In this document: positions 16,986 to 25,281 of the stretch, piece after piece
How positions within the stretch are numbered: the first letter of the stretch is position 1
How the letters are laid out: each line of letters begins with the position of its first letter
From: Pseudomonadota bacterium
GTDB taxonomy: Bacteria > Chloroflexota > UBA6077 > JAJPGT01
Direction of reading: 5' to 3'
NCBI GenBank assembly: GCA_021325655.1
Contig: JAJPGT010000049.1
Span: forward strand, 1 to 34,988
DNA: 34,988 nt
Notes under the pieces: model-generated
The model's database searches: none
What the model saw: only the letters and a program-made list of their open reading frames with translations
Told to the model about the DNA's origin: nothing
Position numbers and translations under genes: made by a program

Positions 16986-18578
16986 CTACAGCTCCGTGGT
17001 CGGGGCAATGGCCCGCGCCCGCGGGTCCGCTTCCTCGCCGACGAGCTCGACCCGCTCCATCTCGGTCGCCAGCGCCCGCAACGCCTGTGGCCGCTTCGCC
17101 CGCAGCCACAGGTAGTACCCAACCCCGATCACCGCCCAGATCACCGTGATCGGCAGGCCGAGGCTCACCGGGTACTGGTTGTCAAAGCCCATCCCGATCA
17201 CGTCCAGCACCCGCGGGAACAGCGAAGCCACCAGTGGCGGGAGCATGAACAGCACCGCCAGGATCGGGATGATCAGGTGATTGAGCACATTGAACTCGTC
17301 GCGGTACAGGCGGCCGTAGATCGAGATCACGCTGAGATTGGCCATGATGTAGATCACGATCGCCCCGACTGTCAGCAGCAGCCCCAGCAGCCCGAACGCG
17401 GTCAGCGGGTCTACCCCCAGCCCGTAGCCGAACACCAGCGCCGCGATCACGCTGATCGCACCCATGAGGAAGATGGCGCGGTCCGGCGTTCGTGTCCGCT
17501 CGTTGACGTGTCCTAGCCCGCGCGGGAAGGCCCCGGCCCGCCCCAATGCGTAGAAGATGCGGGTGCAGGAGTTGGAACAAGAGATGGCGACCGCGAACAG
17601 GCTATTGCTGACCAGCAGCAGCACGATCAGCGGCCCGATCGCCCCGAACGCCCGCGCACCCAGGGTATAGAAGGGGGTGTCGGCGCCGGAGAAGTCGTCG
17701 GCGAACTTCTTGGCGTCGGTCGCCTGGTCCCAGTGCGAGAAGTCGATGTAGCTGTTCGGAAAATTCGGGTCGTGGATCCCGGCCCAGCCGGCCACGGTGA
17801 AGTAGCCGCCGAAGCAGTAGTACAGCCCGATCGCGATGGTCGAGACCAGGATCGCGATGGTGAGCGTCCGCCGCGGATTGTGGCTCTCCTCCGCCAGTGG
17901 GACGACGGATTCGAAGCCGAGGAAGGCCAGGATCCCGAAGACCATCGCGAAGCTCACCCCGCCCCAACTGGTCGGCGAGGCGGTCGGCAGCAGTGACACC
18001 AGCGGCTGATTCGGGCCGGCCTTGGCGATCAGGACGACGCCCAGGATAACCATGAGCCCGAGCTCGATCACCCCGAGCGCGATCGTCGCCTCGATTGAGG
18101 GGCGGACGCCGAGGTAGATCAGGTAGGTCACCACCACTGCCATCAGGATGGTGAAGATGGGCCAGGGGACGTTGATGCCCACGTACTTGGCCAGGAAGCT
18201 GGAGACGTAGGCACCCCAGAGCAGCTCCGCCCCGGCCGGGTTGATCGGGTCGTACAGCATGTACAGCCAGCTCGTCAGGAAGCCGGCGGTGCTCCCGAGT
18301 CCGACCATGTTGACGACGAACCAGCCACCGGCGCTGCGGACTTTTTGGACGACCTCCTTCAGACACAGCGCGGTGAGGGTGCAGGCGATGGTAGCGAGGA
18401 TGAACCCCAGCCCCAGCGAAGCGCCGCCCTGCGAGGCCATGTACTGGACGCTGAAGATGATCCCAGCGGCGGGCGCCATGTGGGTAATGGACTGGAACAG
18501 CAGGCCAGCCAGCCCAACCGCTCCCCCTATGAGCTTGGGCTGTTCGGCTGTTCCAGCGGCGGCGTGTGCGTCGGCCAT
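16986..18578 (-). CDS. APC-superfamily amino acid permease
   Basis: A proton- or sodium-coupled amino acid transporter or exchanger of the cytoplasmic membrane. The N-terminus has the APC consensus around TM1 (MAPAAGIIFSVQYMA), an AGGWFVVNMVGLG segment in TM3, and FGILAFLGFESVVPLAEE in the TM6 region, which contains the FxGFE element of APC proteins. About 12 hydrophobic segments are visible over 530 residues, with a cytosolic acidic C-terminus. The ATG at 18578 has AGGAGGAAGGAG just upstream on the minus strand. It stands alone; its 5' region (18579-18964) is described separately. The substrate is undetermined; the nearest familiar groups are cationic amino acid, GABA and putrescine permeases. 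Confidence 0.93.
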   Translation of the reverse strand: MADAHAAAGTAEQPKLIGGAVGLAGLLFQSITHMAPAAGIIFSVQYMASQGGASLGLGFILATIACTLTALCLKEVVQKVRSAGGWFVVNMVGLGSTAGFLTSWLYMLYDPINPAGAELLWGAYVSSFLAKYVGINVPWPIFTILMAVVVTYLIYLGVRPSIEATIALGVIELGLMVILGVVLIAKAGPNQPLVSLLPTASPTSWGGVSFAMVFGILAFLGFESVVPLAEESHNPRRTLTIAILVSTIAIGLYYCFGGYFTVAGWAGIHDPNFPNSYIDFSHWDQATDAKKFADDFSGADTPFYTLGARAFGAIGPLIVLLLVSNSLFAVAISCSNSCTRIFYALGRAGAFPRGLGHVNERTRTPDRAIFLMGAISVIAALVFGYGLGVDPLTAFGLLGLLLTVGAIVIYIMANLSVISIYGRLYRDEFNVLNHLIIPILAVLFMLPPLVASLFPRVLDVIGMGFDNQYPVSLGLPITVIWAVIGVGYYLWLRAKRPQALRALATEMERVELVGEEADPRARAIAPTTEL

Positions 18579-18964
18579 CTCCTTCCTCCTGGTCGTCCCT
18601 CACAACAGGGACGCCCCCTCGAACTCGACCGAATCCGCGGTCACCACGCCCCCTCCGCTGCTCGCCCGGACGGACATCAATGGAGGAACTCTCCGTTAGA
18701 CACCTCCCGCTGCCGCGGTGCCACCGCTCCCTGCGGCCACTATCGCACACGAGGCAGCCGCGGGTTGTCAATATCCCGCATCCTGCAAACGTGTGGCTTC
18801 GACCTGGAACAGCTCGCGATCCACTCCGCCATACCCCGCCGCAGCTTCGCCCCGACCTGCGCCAGCACTGTGGGGATCCTGAACATGCGCGGTTCGAGCT
18901 GGGCTCGGAGCAAGAGAGGCGAAACGTGCCGGTTGTCCCGGCTCCGCTGCCCTGGCGCGGCCGG
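18579..18964 (-). promoter_or_regulatory. 386-base leader/intergenic region of the permease, with T-box-like core and promoter-like elements
   Basis: No gene was found here. On the minus strand 18725-18713 reads GGTGGCACCGCGG, matching the T-box consensus core that binds the tRNA acceptor end. However, it also lies in a simple palindrome (GCGGTG-G-CACCGC). TTGACA at 18771-18766 with a poor -10 near 18744 would start transcription only just before the core, leaving no room for a specifier stem. A 6-bp hairpin (18595-18612) lies just before the ribosome site. A true T-box would need a promoter near 18900-18960, which I do not see. Confidence 0.25.
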
Positions 18965-20632
18965 TCAGGGATTCGGCGCTGGCAGCGCCGCGTCCAGGCC
19001 CAGCAGGCGAGCGCTCTCTTCCAGGAGCAGCGCGGCCCCCGCTTGCTCAGGCACGATGGCCCCGGTCGCCCCGAGGCGCTTGAGCGGCTCCTTGTCCTCC
19101 TCCCGCGCGGCCCAGGCAAGGATGGGAACCTCCGGGTTGCGGCGCCGAACGTCCTGCACCACCGCCCGCGTCGCGCCCACGTCCGGAAGCGCGACCACCA
19201 CCAGGCGTGCCTGCTCAGGATGCGCTGCCCCCAGGACACCGGGGTACGAGGCATCGCCGCTGACGACCTGCACGCCGGCGGCCGCCAGGCCCTGGGCCGC
19301 GTGCAGGTTCTCCTCGACGACCACCACCGGCAGCCCCGCCCGGCGGAGACCGGCGGCTACGCGGCTGCCCACTCGTCCGTACCCGACAACGATCCCGTGG
19401 CCGCCGAGCGCGCGCTGCTCGCCCACAACAGTCGCCGGGGCGGCGAGCAGCCCTCGCACCCATGGCAGGCGCTCGAGCCGTCGGGCCAGGCCCGGCGCGA
19501 CGTGGAAGGCGCCGGGAGTCAGGAGGATGGTCAGGACGGAGGAGCTCAGGATCAGGCTGTTGAGGCTCTCGGGGATCGCCTCGGCTTCGCGCCCGGCCCG
19601 GGCCAGCACATAGCTGAACTCGCCGATCTGGATCATGCCCAGGCTAACGAACGCGGTCGTCTTGCCACCGAGGCGGAAGGGGAGGATCGCCGCCGCGGTG
19701 GCCAGCGCCTTGACCAGCATGATGAAGGCCGCGATGCCGATGACCAGGGGGAGGTTCGCCACAACAGAGGCGGGGTCGATCAGCATCCCGACCGAGACGA
19801 AGAACAGCGTCGCGAAGAGGTTGCGCATCGGGACCACCTCAGCCACTACCCGATGGTCGAACTCCGTCTCGCTCAGGAGCAGCCCCGCCAGGAAGGCGCC
19901 TAGCGCGGTCGACAACCCCAGGAGGGCACTGGCGGTGGCGGTGCCCAGCGCCAGTGCTACTGCGGTCAGCAGGAACAGCTCTGGGGAGCGCAAGCGCTCG
20001 ACCCGGGCCATGAGCCGCGGCACCACCCGCGCCCCGAGGAACAGTGTCGCCCCCACGAATCCCGCCGCGGTCACGAGGGTCCACGCCAGGTCGGCGAGCA
20101 CCGCCTCGCCTCCCAGGGCGAGCCTGGGGAGCAGGACGACGAGGAGAACGGCCACCAGGTCCTGCACCACCAGCATTCCCAGCAGCACCCGCCCGTGTCT
20201 GGTGGTGCCCTCGCCGCGGTCCAGCAGCGTCTTGAGGATAACCATCGTGCTGCTGATGGCGACGATCCCCCCGAAGAAGAGCCCCTGCGCCAGCGGCCAG
20301 CCCAGCAGCGCTCCCATGGCGACGCCCGCGACGATGGTGAGCAGCACCTGGATCCCAGTCCCGACCAGCGCCACGGCCCGCACCTGGGCCAGCTCCTTGA
20401 GCGAGAACTCGATCCCAAGCGCGAACATGAGGAAGATCACGCCGACCTCGGCGAGCGCGGCGATCTGTTCGCGATCCCCGACGAAGCCCGGCGTGAAGGG
20501 GCCGATGATCACGCCGGCGAGCAGGTAGCCGACAATCACCGACTGGCGCAGGGCATGCGCAATCAGCCCGCCGATGAGGGCGATCGCGACGGCGACGGCG
20601 ACGTTGAGGATCAAGTGCAGCTCCTGGCTCAT
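18965..20632 (-). CDS. CPA2 cation:proton antiporter with C-terminal TrkA-N/RCK domain (Kef-like)
   Basis: An inner-membrane monovalent cation/proton antiporter, or a ligand-gated K+ efflux system. Residues 1 to about 385 form the Na_H_Exchanger membrane domain with roughly 12 helices, including FMFALGIEFSLKEL and GGIVAISSTMVILKTLLDRGE. The C-terminal cytosolic part has a nucleotide-binding fold starting GIVVGYGRVGSRVA, an RCK-type regulatory domain sensing NAD(H) or other ligands. A glutathione-dependent KefF partner is not seen. ATG 20632 is chosen for the G-rich ribosome site just before it and because the hydrophobic domain starts there; the longer frame to 20827 is shadow. Length is 555 residues, shorter than KefB/C (about 600). 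Confidence 0.92.
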   Translation of the reverse strand: MSQELHLILNVAVAVAIALIGGLIAHALRQSVIVGYLLAGVIIGPFTPGFVGDREQIAALAEVGVIFLMFALGIEFSLKELAQVRAVALVGTGIQVLLTIVAGVAMGALLGWPLAQGLFFGGIVAISSTMVILKTLLDRGEGTTRHGRVLLGMLVVQDLVAVLLVVLLPRLALGGEAVLADLAWTLVTAAGFVGATLFLGARVVPRLMARVERLRSPELFLLTAVALALGTATASALLGLSTALGAFLAGLLLSETEFDHRVVAEVVPMRNLFATLFFVSVGMLIDPASVVANLPLVIGIAAFIMLVKALATAAAILPFRLGGKTTAFVSLGMIQIGEFSYVLARAGREAEAIPESLNSLILSSSVLTILLTPGAFHVAPGLARRLERLPWVRGLLAAPATVVGEQRALGGHGIVVGYGRVGSRVAAGLRRAGLPVVVVEENLHAAQGLAAAGVQVVSGDASYPGVLGAAHPEQARLVVVALPDVGATRAVVQDVRRRNPEVPILAWAAREEDKEPLKRLGATGAIVPEQAGAALLLEESARLLGLDAALPAPNP

Positions 20633-20643
20633 CCCCCCCCCAA

Positions 20644-20656
20644 TCTGCCAAGGCAC
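20644..20656. repeat. Operator-like repeat copy 1, before antiporter gene
   Basis: TCTGCCAAGGCAC, whose core TGCC-AA-GGCA is an inverted repeat. It lies 12 bases from the antiporter start codon. An identical 13-mer occurs at 20820-20832, before the divergent small gene. Confidence 0.45.
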
Positions 20657-20819
20657 TCGGCTCTCGTCGCGACCCCAGACGATGGTAGCGCCGCCGTCAC
20701 CACCCGGGGTAGGCGGGTTGACCAGGGAGGGAGATCGGCGCCACCTCGCCGTGTCCTTCCGGGGCGGCCAAGCGCTTGTCAGCCGGGATGGCGGCCGGCT
20801 GGAGCGGGCCGTTATGCTG

Positions 20820-20832
20820 TCTGCCAAGGCAC
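20820..20832. repeat. Operator-like repeat copy 2, before small basic gene
   Basis: Identical to 20644-20656. It lies just after a -10-like TATGCT (20813-20818) and 17 bases before the ATG at 20850, so it would overlap the start of transcription. The rest of the 217-base divergent region shows no further signal. Confidence 0.45.
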
Positions 20833-20849
20833 ACTACACTGAGGTGGGG

Positions 20850-20957
20850 ATGAACAAGCGGAAGAAGGTTGCCCTCCGCAAGCACCGCGTCAGGCGGAAG
20901 AAGCTGGAGGAGAAGCGCAAGCTGGGCCAGCTTGCGCGTGGCGGCGCGCGGCGCTAG
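20850..20957 (+). CDS. 35-residue highly basic protein, ribosomal-protein-like
   Basis: The reading frame encodes a tiny protein of which more than half the residues are Lys or Arg, with a KHRVRRKKLEEKRK core. This resembles the AURKAIP1/COX24-type and bS22/bTHX-type small basic ribosome-associated proteins, whose cores read K-x-R-K-H-R-x-R-R. Similarity at this length is composition-driven, so the family call is weak, but the gene itself is well supported. ATG 20850 has GAGGTGGGG directly upstream, and the next gene starts two bases after the stop. It would most likely bind RNA. Confidence 0.75.
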   Translation: MNKRKKVALRKHRVRRKKLEEKRKLGQLARGGARR

Positions 20958-20959
20958 CG

Positions 20960-21358
20960 ATGGCGGAACAGGCGCCCATCGTTGCGCTGGTCGACGACCT
21001 GCTGCTGGCCTCCCGCGTGGAGGCCAACTGCCGGGCGCTCGGCTGGCCCGTGGTCTTCCCCCGGGGCACGGAGACGTTCTGGACGCTGCTGCGGGAGCGC
21101 CGGCCTGCCCTGGTGCTGGTGGGGATGTCGGCCACCCGGCTGCCATGGGAGACGCTGGTCAGCGAGATGAAACGGGATCCGACGCTACGCGACGTCCCGG
21201 TGGTTGCGTTCGGCTCGCACATGGACTTGGCGCTGCGGCAGCGCGCCCGGGAGGCCGGCTGCGACCGGGTTGTGGCCAACTCCCAGATCGCCACCGAGTT
21301 CGCCAGCCTGCTGGCCCAGGTGGGGCTTGGCGCCGCGGCGGGCGGTCAGCCGAAGTAG
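20960..21358 (+). CDS. Degenerate response-regulator receiver domain protein, stand-alone
   Basis: A 132-residue CheY-like fold without output domain. Strand 1 and the acidic pair are visible (IVALVDDLLLASRV, D12-D13). The position of the phosphorylated aspartate is glycine (LVLVG55), and the switch lysine region reads CDRVVANSQ, with no lysine. It therefore should not be phosphorylated in the usual way and may act by protein-protein contact. It is cotranscribed with the tiny basic protein two bases upstream. Its 3' end overlaps the convergent flavin-reductase-like gene by 13 bases. Confidence 0.8.
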   Translation: MAEQAPIVALVDDLLLASRVEANCRALGWPVVFPRGTETFWTLLRERRPALVLVGMSATRLPWETLVSEMKRDPTLRDVPVVAFGSHMDLALRQRAREAGCDRVVANSQIATEFASLLAQVGLGAAAGGQPK

Positions 21359-21822
21359 CGGAACCCGGCGTCCCGCATCGTCAGCGGCTGCCCCTCACGC
21401 AGTACCACCGCCTCCACCACCTCCGCCAGCACCAGCACGTGGTCGCCGCTTGGCAGCTCGGCGGCCACCCGGCACTCCAGATAGCCGAGTCCATCAGCCA
21501 GAGCCACCGAGCCGGCGGGGGTGGCGATGAACCGGATGCCCTGGAGCTTGTCGGGCGCCCTGGCCGAACGGCGGCCAAGCTGCCCCGCCAGCTCCCGCTG
21601 CTCCTCGCCAAAGACGCTCACCGTGAACAGGCCGCGCTCCCGGGTCACCCGCAGCGTGCGCGAGTCCACCTCCATCGCCACCGCCACCATGGGCGGTTCG
21701 AAGGAGGCTTGCGTGATCCAGTTGACCGTCATCGCGCTCGGCTGATCCGGCGTGCCGGCGGCGAGGGCGAACAGGCCGTAGGTGAACTGGCGGAGGAGGA
21801 TACGCTTGGCCTGCTCGTCCAT
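21346..21822 (-). CDS. Flavin-reductase-like FMN-binding split-barrel protein
   Basis: A 158-residue protein of the Flavin_Reduct family, which reduces free FMN/FAD or supplies flavin to a partner oxygenase. The N-terminal FTYGLFALAAGTPDQPSAMTVNW matches the family strand that contacts FMN, and EPPMVAVAMEVDSRT follows as expected. A short C-terminal extension (GFRYFG) resembles the stand-alone group seen with high-molecular-weight rubredoxin-type flavoproteins. It lies three bases after the fabL stop on the same strand and is probably cotranscribed. ATG 21822 is used. Electron donor and acceptor are unknown. Confidence 0.87.
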   Translation of the reverse strand: MDEQAKRILLRQFTYGLFALAAGTPDQPSAMTVNWITQASFEPPMVAVAMEVDSRTLRVTRERGLFTVSVFGEEQRELAGQLGRRSARAPDKLQGIRFIATPAGSVALADGLGYLECRVAAELPSGDHVLVLAEVVEAVVLREGQPLTMRDAGFRYFG

Positions 21823-21825
21823 GGC

Positions 21826-22581
21826 TTAGATCGGCAGGGAGTAGCCGCCGTCGACGACGATTACCTGGCCGCGGATCATCTCCGCGCCCGGGCTGCACAG
21901 GAACGCGATGACCCGGGCGAGGTCTTCCGGAACGAGCATCCGCCCGGCCGGGGTCTTCGCCCGGGCGTCCGCCAGCATCGCCTCGCGGTGCTCGAAGTAG
22001 CGCAGGGCGTCCGTCTCCACCAGCCCGCCCGACACCGCGTTCACCGCGATCCCGCTCGGAGCCAGCTCCACCGCCAGGTAGCGGGTGACGGATTCGAGTG
22101 CCGCCTTGGAGACGCCGACCAGGAAGTAGTCGCGGAACACCCGCTGGGAGCCCAGGCTGGAGACGTTGACGATGCGGCCGCCTCTGCCGCGCATCAGCGG
22201 CTCGGCACGCCGGGCTGCAAGCCAGGCGGCGCGGGCGTTGATGCTCATCGTCCAGTCCCAGTGGCGCACCTCGAGGTCCAGCGCGGGCCGGATTACCCCG
22301 GAGGCCGCGTTGTTGACCAGGATGTCCAGCCGGCCATGCCGTTGCTCGATCTGCTGGAACAGCCGCTCGACCTTCTCGGGATCTCCTACGTGAGCGCGCA
22401 CGGTTTCCGCCCGCGCCCCCAGCGCGCGCGCCGCTTCCGCCGTCTCCTCGGCCGCCTCCTGGTTGCGGAGATAATTGACGATCACGTCGGCGCCGCGACG
22501 GGCGAGCTCGAGCACGGTCGCCCGGCCAATGCCCCGGCCTCCACCCGTCACCAGCGCCAGCCGCCCTTCCAGCTCCTTCAC
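21826..22581 (-). CDS. fabL: Enoyl-ACP reductase, FabL type (SDR family)
   Basis: Reduces trans-2-enoyl-ACP with NADPH, the last step of fatty-acid elongation. The NADP fold starts TGGGRGIG (13-20). NNAASGVIRPALDLE, HWDWTMSINA, VNAVSGG and TPAGRM closely follow Bacillus subtilis FabL as I remember it. The catalytic pair is Y152 and K159, spaced Y-x6-K; this spacing separates FabI/FabL enoyl reductases from Y-x3-K ketoreductases. GTG 22581 is chosen because GAGGAC lies just upstream and the 251-residue length equals FabL; a GTG at 22617 has a poor site. A -10-like TACAAT lies at 22683-22678 without a good -35. The flavin-reductase-like gene follows. Confidence 0.88.
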   Translation of the reverse strand: MKELEGRLALVTGGGRGIGRATVLELARRGADVIVNYLRNQEAAEETAEAARALGARAETVRAHVGDPEKVERLFQQIEQRHGRLDILVNNAASGVIRPALDLEVRHWDWTMSINARAAWLAARRAEPLMRGRGGRIVNVSSLGSQRVFRDYFLVGVSKAALESVTRYLAVELAPSGIAVNAVSGGLVETDALRYFEHREAMLADARAKTPAGRMLVPEDLARVIAFLCSPGAEMIRGQVIVVDGGYSLPI

Positions 22582-22718
22582 GACGTCCTCTTCGCCCCGC
22601 CCCGCTTGACCAGCCACCGCCTGGCCACTCGGCCGACGCCCCCAATGCGCGGGTGAGTGCCCTCCTTCCGCGCGGGCATTGTACCAGCCGCATCCCGAAC
22701 CAGCCGCCCGGCGGCGGG

Positions 22719-23855
22719 CTAGCCGAGTGGATCGGGCCGCGGCTCGCCCACCGACACGTACTCCAGCTCCGCATCGAGCGCGCTCTCCAGGTCGGTAAGG
22801 ATGTGCTCCAGCTCGCTCACGACTGCGGCCAGATCGACCCGCGGCTCCAGCGGCCCGGCCTGCTGCAACCCCTGCTCGGCGGCGCGCAAGAACACCTGGC
22901 GGGCGGCGTGGGCAGCGGTGAGCGCCTGGCGCGCTTGCACGAAGTCATCCACGTCGCCCGACGCCACATAGGCGGCATACTGCTCGATCGCCCGACACAC
23001 CGCCCCTTCCAGGGCTGCCAGCGCGTCTGGCGCACCCGGCCCGCGTAGCGGCCGCGGCGTCGCCTCGCGTCGGGCGTGCTGCAAGGCGATGCGAAGGATG
23101 CCTCGGGCATGGCCCAGCAGGTTCTGCAGCGTTTCCACCGCGCGGCTATACCGCTCCACGGTGGCGCGATTGCGCCGGCGGAGGGGACTGTAGCGGACCG
23201 CGTCGCGCGCCCGGTCCAGCGTCGATCGCTCCTCAGCCAGGCGCCTCGCCTCTGCCTCCAGGCGCTCGTACTGGACCCCGACGACCGCGGCCACCGCGCC
23301 ATCGAGCAGGTCGGCCACCCCTTGCCGCACGCTAGCCAGAACCGCGGCGGTGAGCTGCGCGTGCAACTGGTCGATCTCGCCCAGGTACTCTGGCGGCAGG
23401 ACGAGCGCGTTGACACCCACCGCCACCAGGCCGCCCAGCACCCCTTCCCAGATGCGGTTCAGCCCGTAGTAGGGATTCGTCGGGTCGGTGTAGACGACGA
23501 CCAGCAGGGCAGTGATCGAGAATTCGACGATGACCGACTGGCGCAGTCGCAGCCGCGAGCCGATCCAGGTCGCCAGCAGAATCAGCAGCGAGATCGTCAG
23601 CGGCGCCGAACCGGACAGGTGCAGCATGACCGACGCCAGCGCCAGGCCGGCCACCATCCCGGCGAGCTGCTCGCCGGCCCGAGTGAGGGAGTTGGCGACC
23701 GTGGGCTGGAGTCCAACGATCGCGGCGATGCAGGCGAACACCGGGAGCGGCTGGCCAAGCAGCGTCCCGAGCCACCAGGCCAGGCCAGCCGCGATGGAGG
23801 TCTTGAGCACCCGTGGTCCAAACCCGAGCGCCGCCAGGCGGCCCGCCAGGCTCAC
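22719..23855 (-). CDS. FUSC / aromatic acid exporter family membrane protein
   Basis: The first about 150 residues hold several transmembrane helices with VLKTSIAAGLAWWLG, LQPTVANSLTRAGEQLAGM and GSRLRLRQSVIVE. The TVxxSLxxGxxQLxG style element is characteristic of FUSC/ArAE proteins (fusaric acid and p-hydroxybenzoate efflux relatives). A cytosolic helical, coiled-coil-like domain of over 200 residues follows. GTG 23855 is supported by GGGGAGG upstream; the longer frame to 24218 runs through low-quality sequence. Length is 378 residues. It is divergent from the ProC-like gene across a 199-base gap in which I see no clear promoter. The exported substrate is unknown. Confidence 0.87.
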   Translation of the reverse strand: MSLAGRLAALGFGPRVLKTSIAAGLAWWLGTLLGQPLPVFACIAAIVGLQPTVANSLTRAGEQLAGMVAGLALASVMLHLSGSAPLTISLLILLATWIGSRLRLRQSVIVEFSITALLVVVYTDPTNPYYGLNRIWEGVLGGLVAVGVNALVLPPEYLGEIDQLHAQLTAAVLASVRQGVADLLDGAVAAVVGVQYERLEAEARRLAEERSTLDRARDAVRYSPLRRRNRATVERYSRAVETLQNLLGHARGILRIALQHARREATPRPLRGPGAPDALAALEGAVCRAIEQYAAYVASGDVDDFVQARQALTAAHAARQVFLRAAEQGLQQAGPLEPRVDLAAVVSELEHILTDLESALDAELEYVSVGEPRPDPLG

Positions 23856-24054
23856 GGCGCCTCCCCGGCAGAGCGCGAGTGGGCCAAAGCCAGCGGCCAC
23901 GCCGTCAGTCCCGCCCCGGCCTCTCTCGCTCCGCGCTGTCGCATCGCTGCCCCGGCCGCTGTCACTTGCAGCTAGCTTCGGCTTAGCGCAACAGTGTACT
24001 CCTCTGTCCCAGCGGTTCGGGCCACAGGTGGAACTGGCAGCAGCGGGAGCGTGG

Positions 24055-24879
24055 ATGCAGATCGGGTTTATTGGTGTCGGGCGGATCGCCAGCGCGCTGG
24101 TCGAGGGTCTGGCCACGACACAGCCAGCGGATGAGCAGGTGCTGCTCTCTCCCCGTGGCCGGGAGCAGGCGGCCCGCCTGGCACAGCGGTACACGCACGT
24201 CCAGATCGCCCCGAGCAATCAGGCGGTGGTGGACGCCGCGGATCCGGTCTTCCTCTGCGTCGGGCCGGCGGTCGCGGTAGATGTGCTGCGGCCGCTCCGC
24301 TGGCGGCCGGGGCAATTGCTCATCTCGCTGGTGGCGCTCACCCCGCTGGCAGCAGTGCAGCGGCTGGCGCCCGAGGCGACGGTGGTGCGGGCGGTGCCGC
24401 TCCCGACCGCGAGCCGACGCCAGAGCCCGACAGCGCTGTTTCCGCCCGAACCGCGGGCCGAGGCCCTGTTCGATCGCCTGGGCGCCGCGCTCCCCGTCGA
24501 CGACGAGCGGGCGCTGCACGTGGTCTGGGCCACGACCGGGTTGATTGCCCCGACCTTCATGCTGCTGGACGAGGTGAGGCGCTGGTTGGAGCGCGAGGGC
24601 GTGGCTGCCGAGACGGCGCAACGCTTCACGCTGCTGCAGTTTCACAGCCTGCTGGAGTGGGCGCTCGCCTCGCCCACACTGGATCTGGAGGCGCTGGCCC
24701 GCGAGGCAGCGACGCCCGGCGGGCTGAACGAGCAGGCGCTGCGACTGCTGCGCCAGGCTGGTGTCTCCGAAGCGCTGCGGCAGACGCTGGACGCGCTGCT
24801 TGCCCGCCTGGAGGTGGCGGGGCCCACGGAACGGCCAGGCTGGGAGGACCAACCACCTGCCGGCCCCCTCCTGACCTGA
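24055..24879 (+). CDS. Divergent ProC-like NAD(P)-dependent oxidoreductase
   Basis: The N-terminal Rossmann fold (IGFIGVGRIASALVEG) and C-terminal dimer domain with ATPGGLNEQAL, the counterpart of TSPGGTT, place this in the pyrroline-5-carboxylate reductase family. Two catalytic-region motifs differ from true ProC: MPNTP reads VPLPT, and SGSGPAY reads TTGLIAP. It probably does not reduce P5C; a related imine, or an NADP/F420-type role, is possible. ATG 24055 has GGGAGCG upstream; the open frame to 23512 is antisense shadow of the FUSC gene. Length is 274 residues, normal for the family. Its 3' end is duplicated in decayed form at 27332-27452. A 6-bp hairpin follows at 24883-24898. Confidence 0.85.
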   Translation: MQIGFIGVGRIASALVEGLATTQPADEQVLLSPRGREQAARLAQRYTHVQIAPSNQAVVDAADPVFLCVGPAVAVDVLRPLRWRPGQLLISLVALTPLAAVQRLAPEATVVRAVPLPTASRRQSPTALFPPEPRAEALFDRLGAALPVDDERALHVVWATTGLIAPTFMLLDEVRRWLEREGVAAETAQRFTLLQFHSLLEWALASPTLDLEALAREAATPGGLNEQALRLLRQAGVSEALRQTLDALLARLEVAGPTERPGWEDQPPAGPLLT

Positions 24880-24965
24880 ACCGTGCTGCCGCCAGCACTC
24901 CTGGCAGGCAGCAGGCAATCCGGCGGCCAAGCTTGCGCCAACCACGGGCCCTGCATCCCGCCCCC

Positions 24966-25238
24966 TCAGGCCAGACGCAGACGCTCCTCCGCCGGCTCGC
25001 ACTCGCCCAGGCGACCGGTCGCGACCAGCCAGCGGGCAAACTCCAGTCGGGCCAGCTCAGCCGCGGTGAACAGGCCGGCGAACCGCTGCTCCCACTCCGC
25101 CAGGGCGCACGCCTGGCAGTCGACCGGGTCGCCGACCCGCTCCAGCGTCGAGACCTGCCGCTGGTGGCCGCAAGCGAGCCGCGCGACGACGTAGCCGCTA
25201 CAGCTTTCGACGATCCCACGAATGGATTGGGTACGCAT
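24966..25238 (-). CDS. Small hypothetical protein with CGH and CxxC motifs
   Basis: A 90-residue protein. The N-terminal half has CGHQR near residue 23 and DCQAC near 40, four potential metal ligands (C, H, C, C) spaced like a small zinc ribbon. The C-terminal half is helical and acidic (AELARLEFARWLVATGRLGECEPAEERL). I do not recognise a named family. ATG 25238 has GGAGGC upstream on the minus strand. It is the last of four minus-strand genes divergent from the Fe-S-type regulator, so it may be part of that regulon. Confidence 0.7.
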   Translation of the reverse strand: MRTQSIRGIVESCSGYVVARLACGHQRQVSTLERVGDPVDCQACALAEWEQRFAGLFTAAELARLEFARWLVATGRLGECEPAEERLRLA

Positions 25239-25281
25239 GGATGCCTCCAGATGGCCGGCGCCGGACGCCGGGTCGTGCCCC

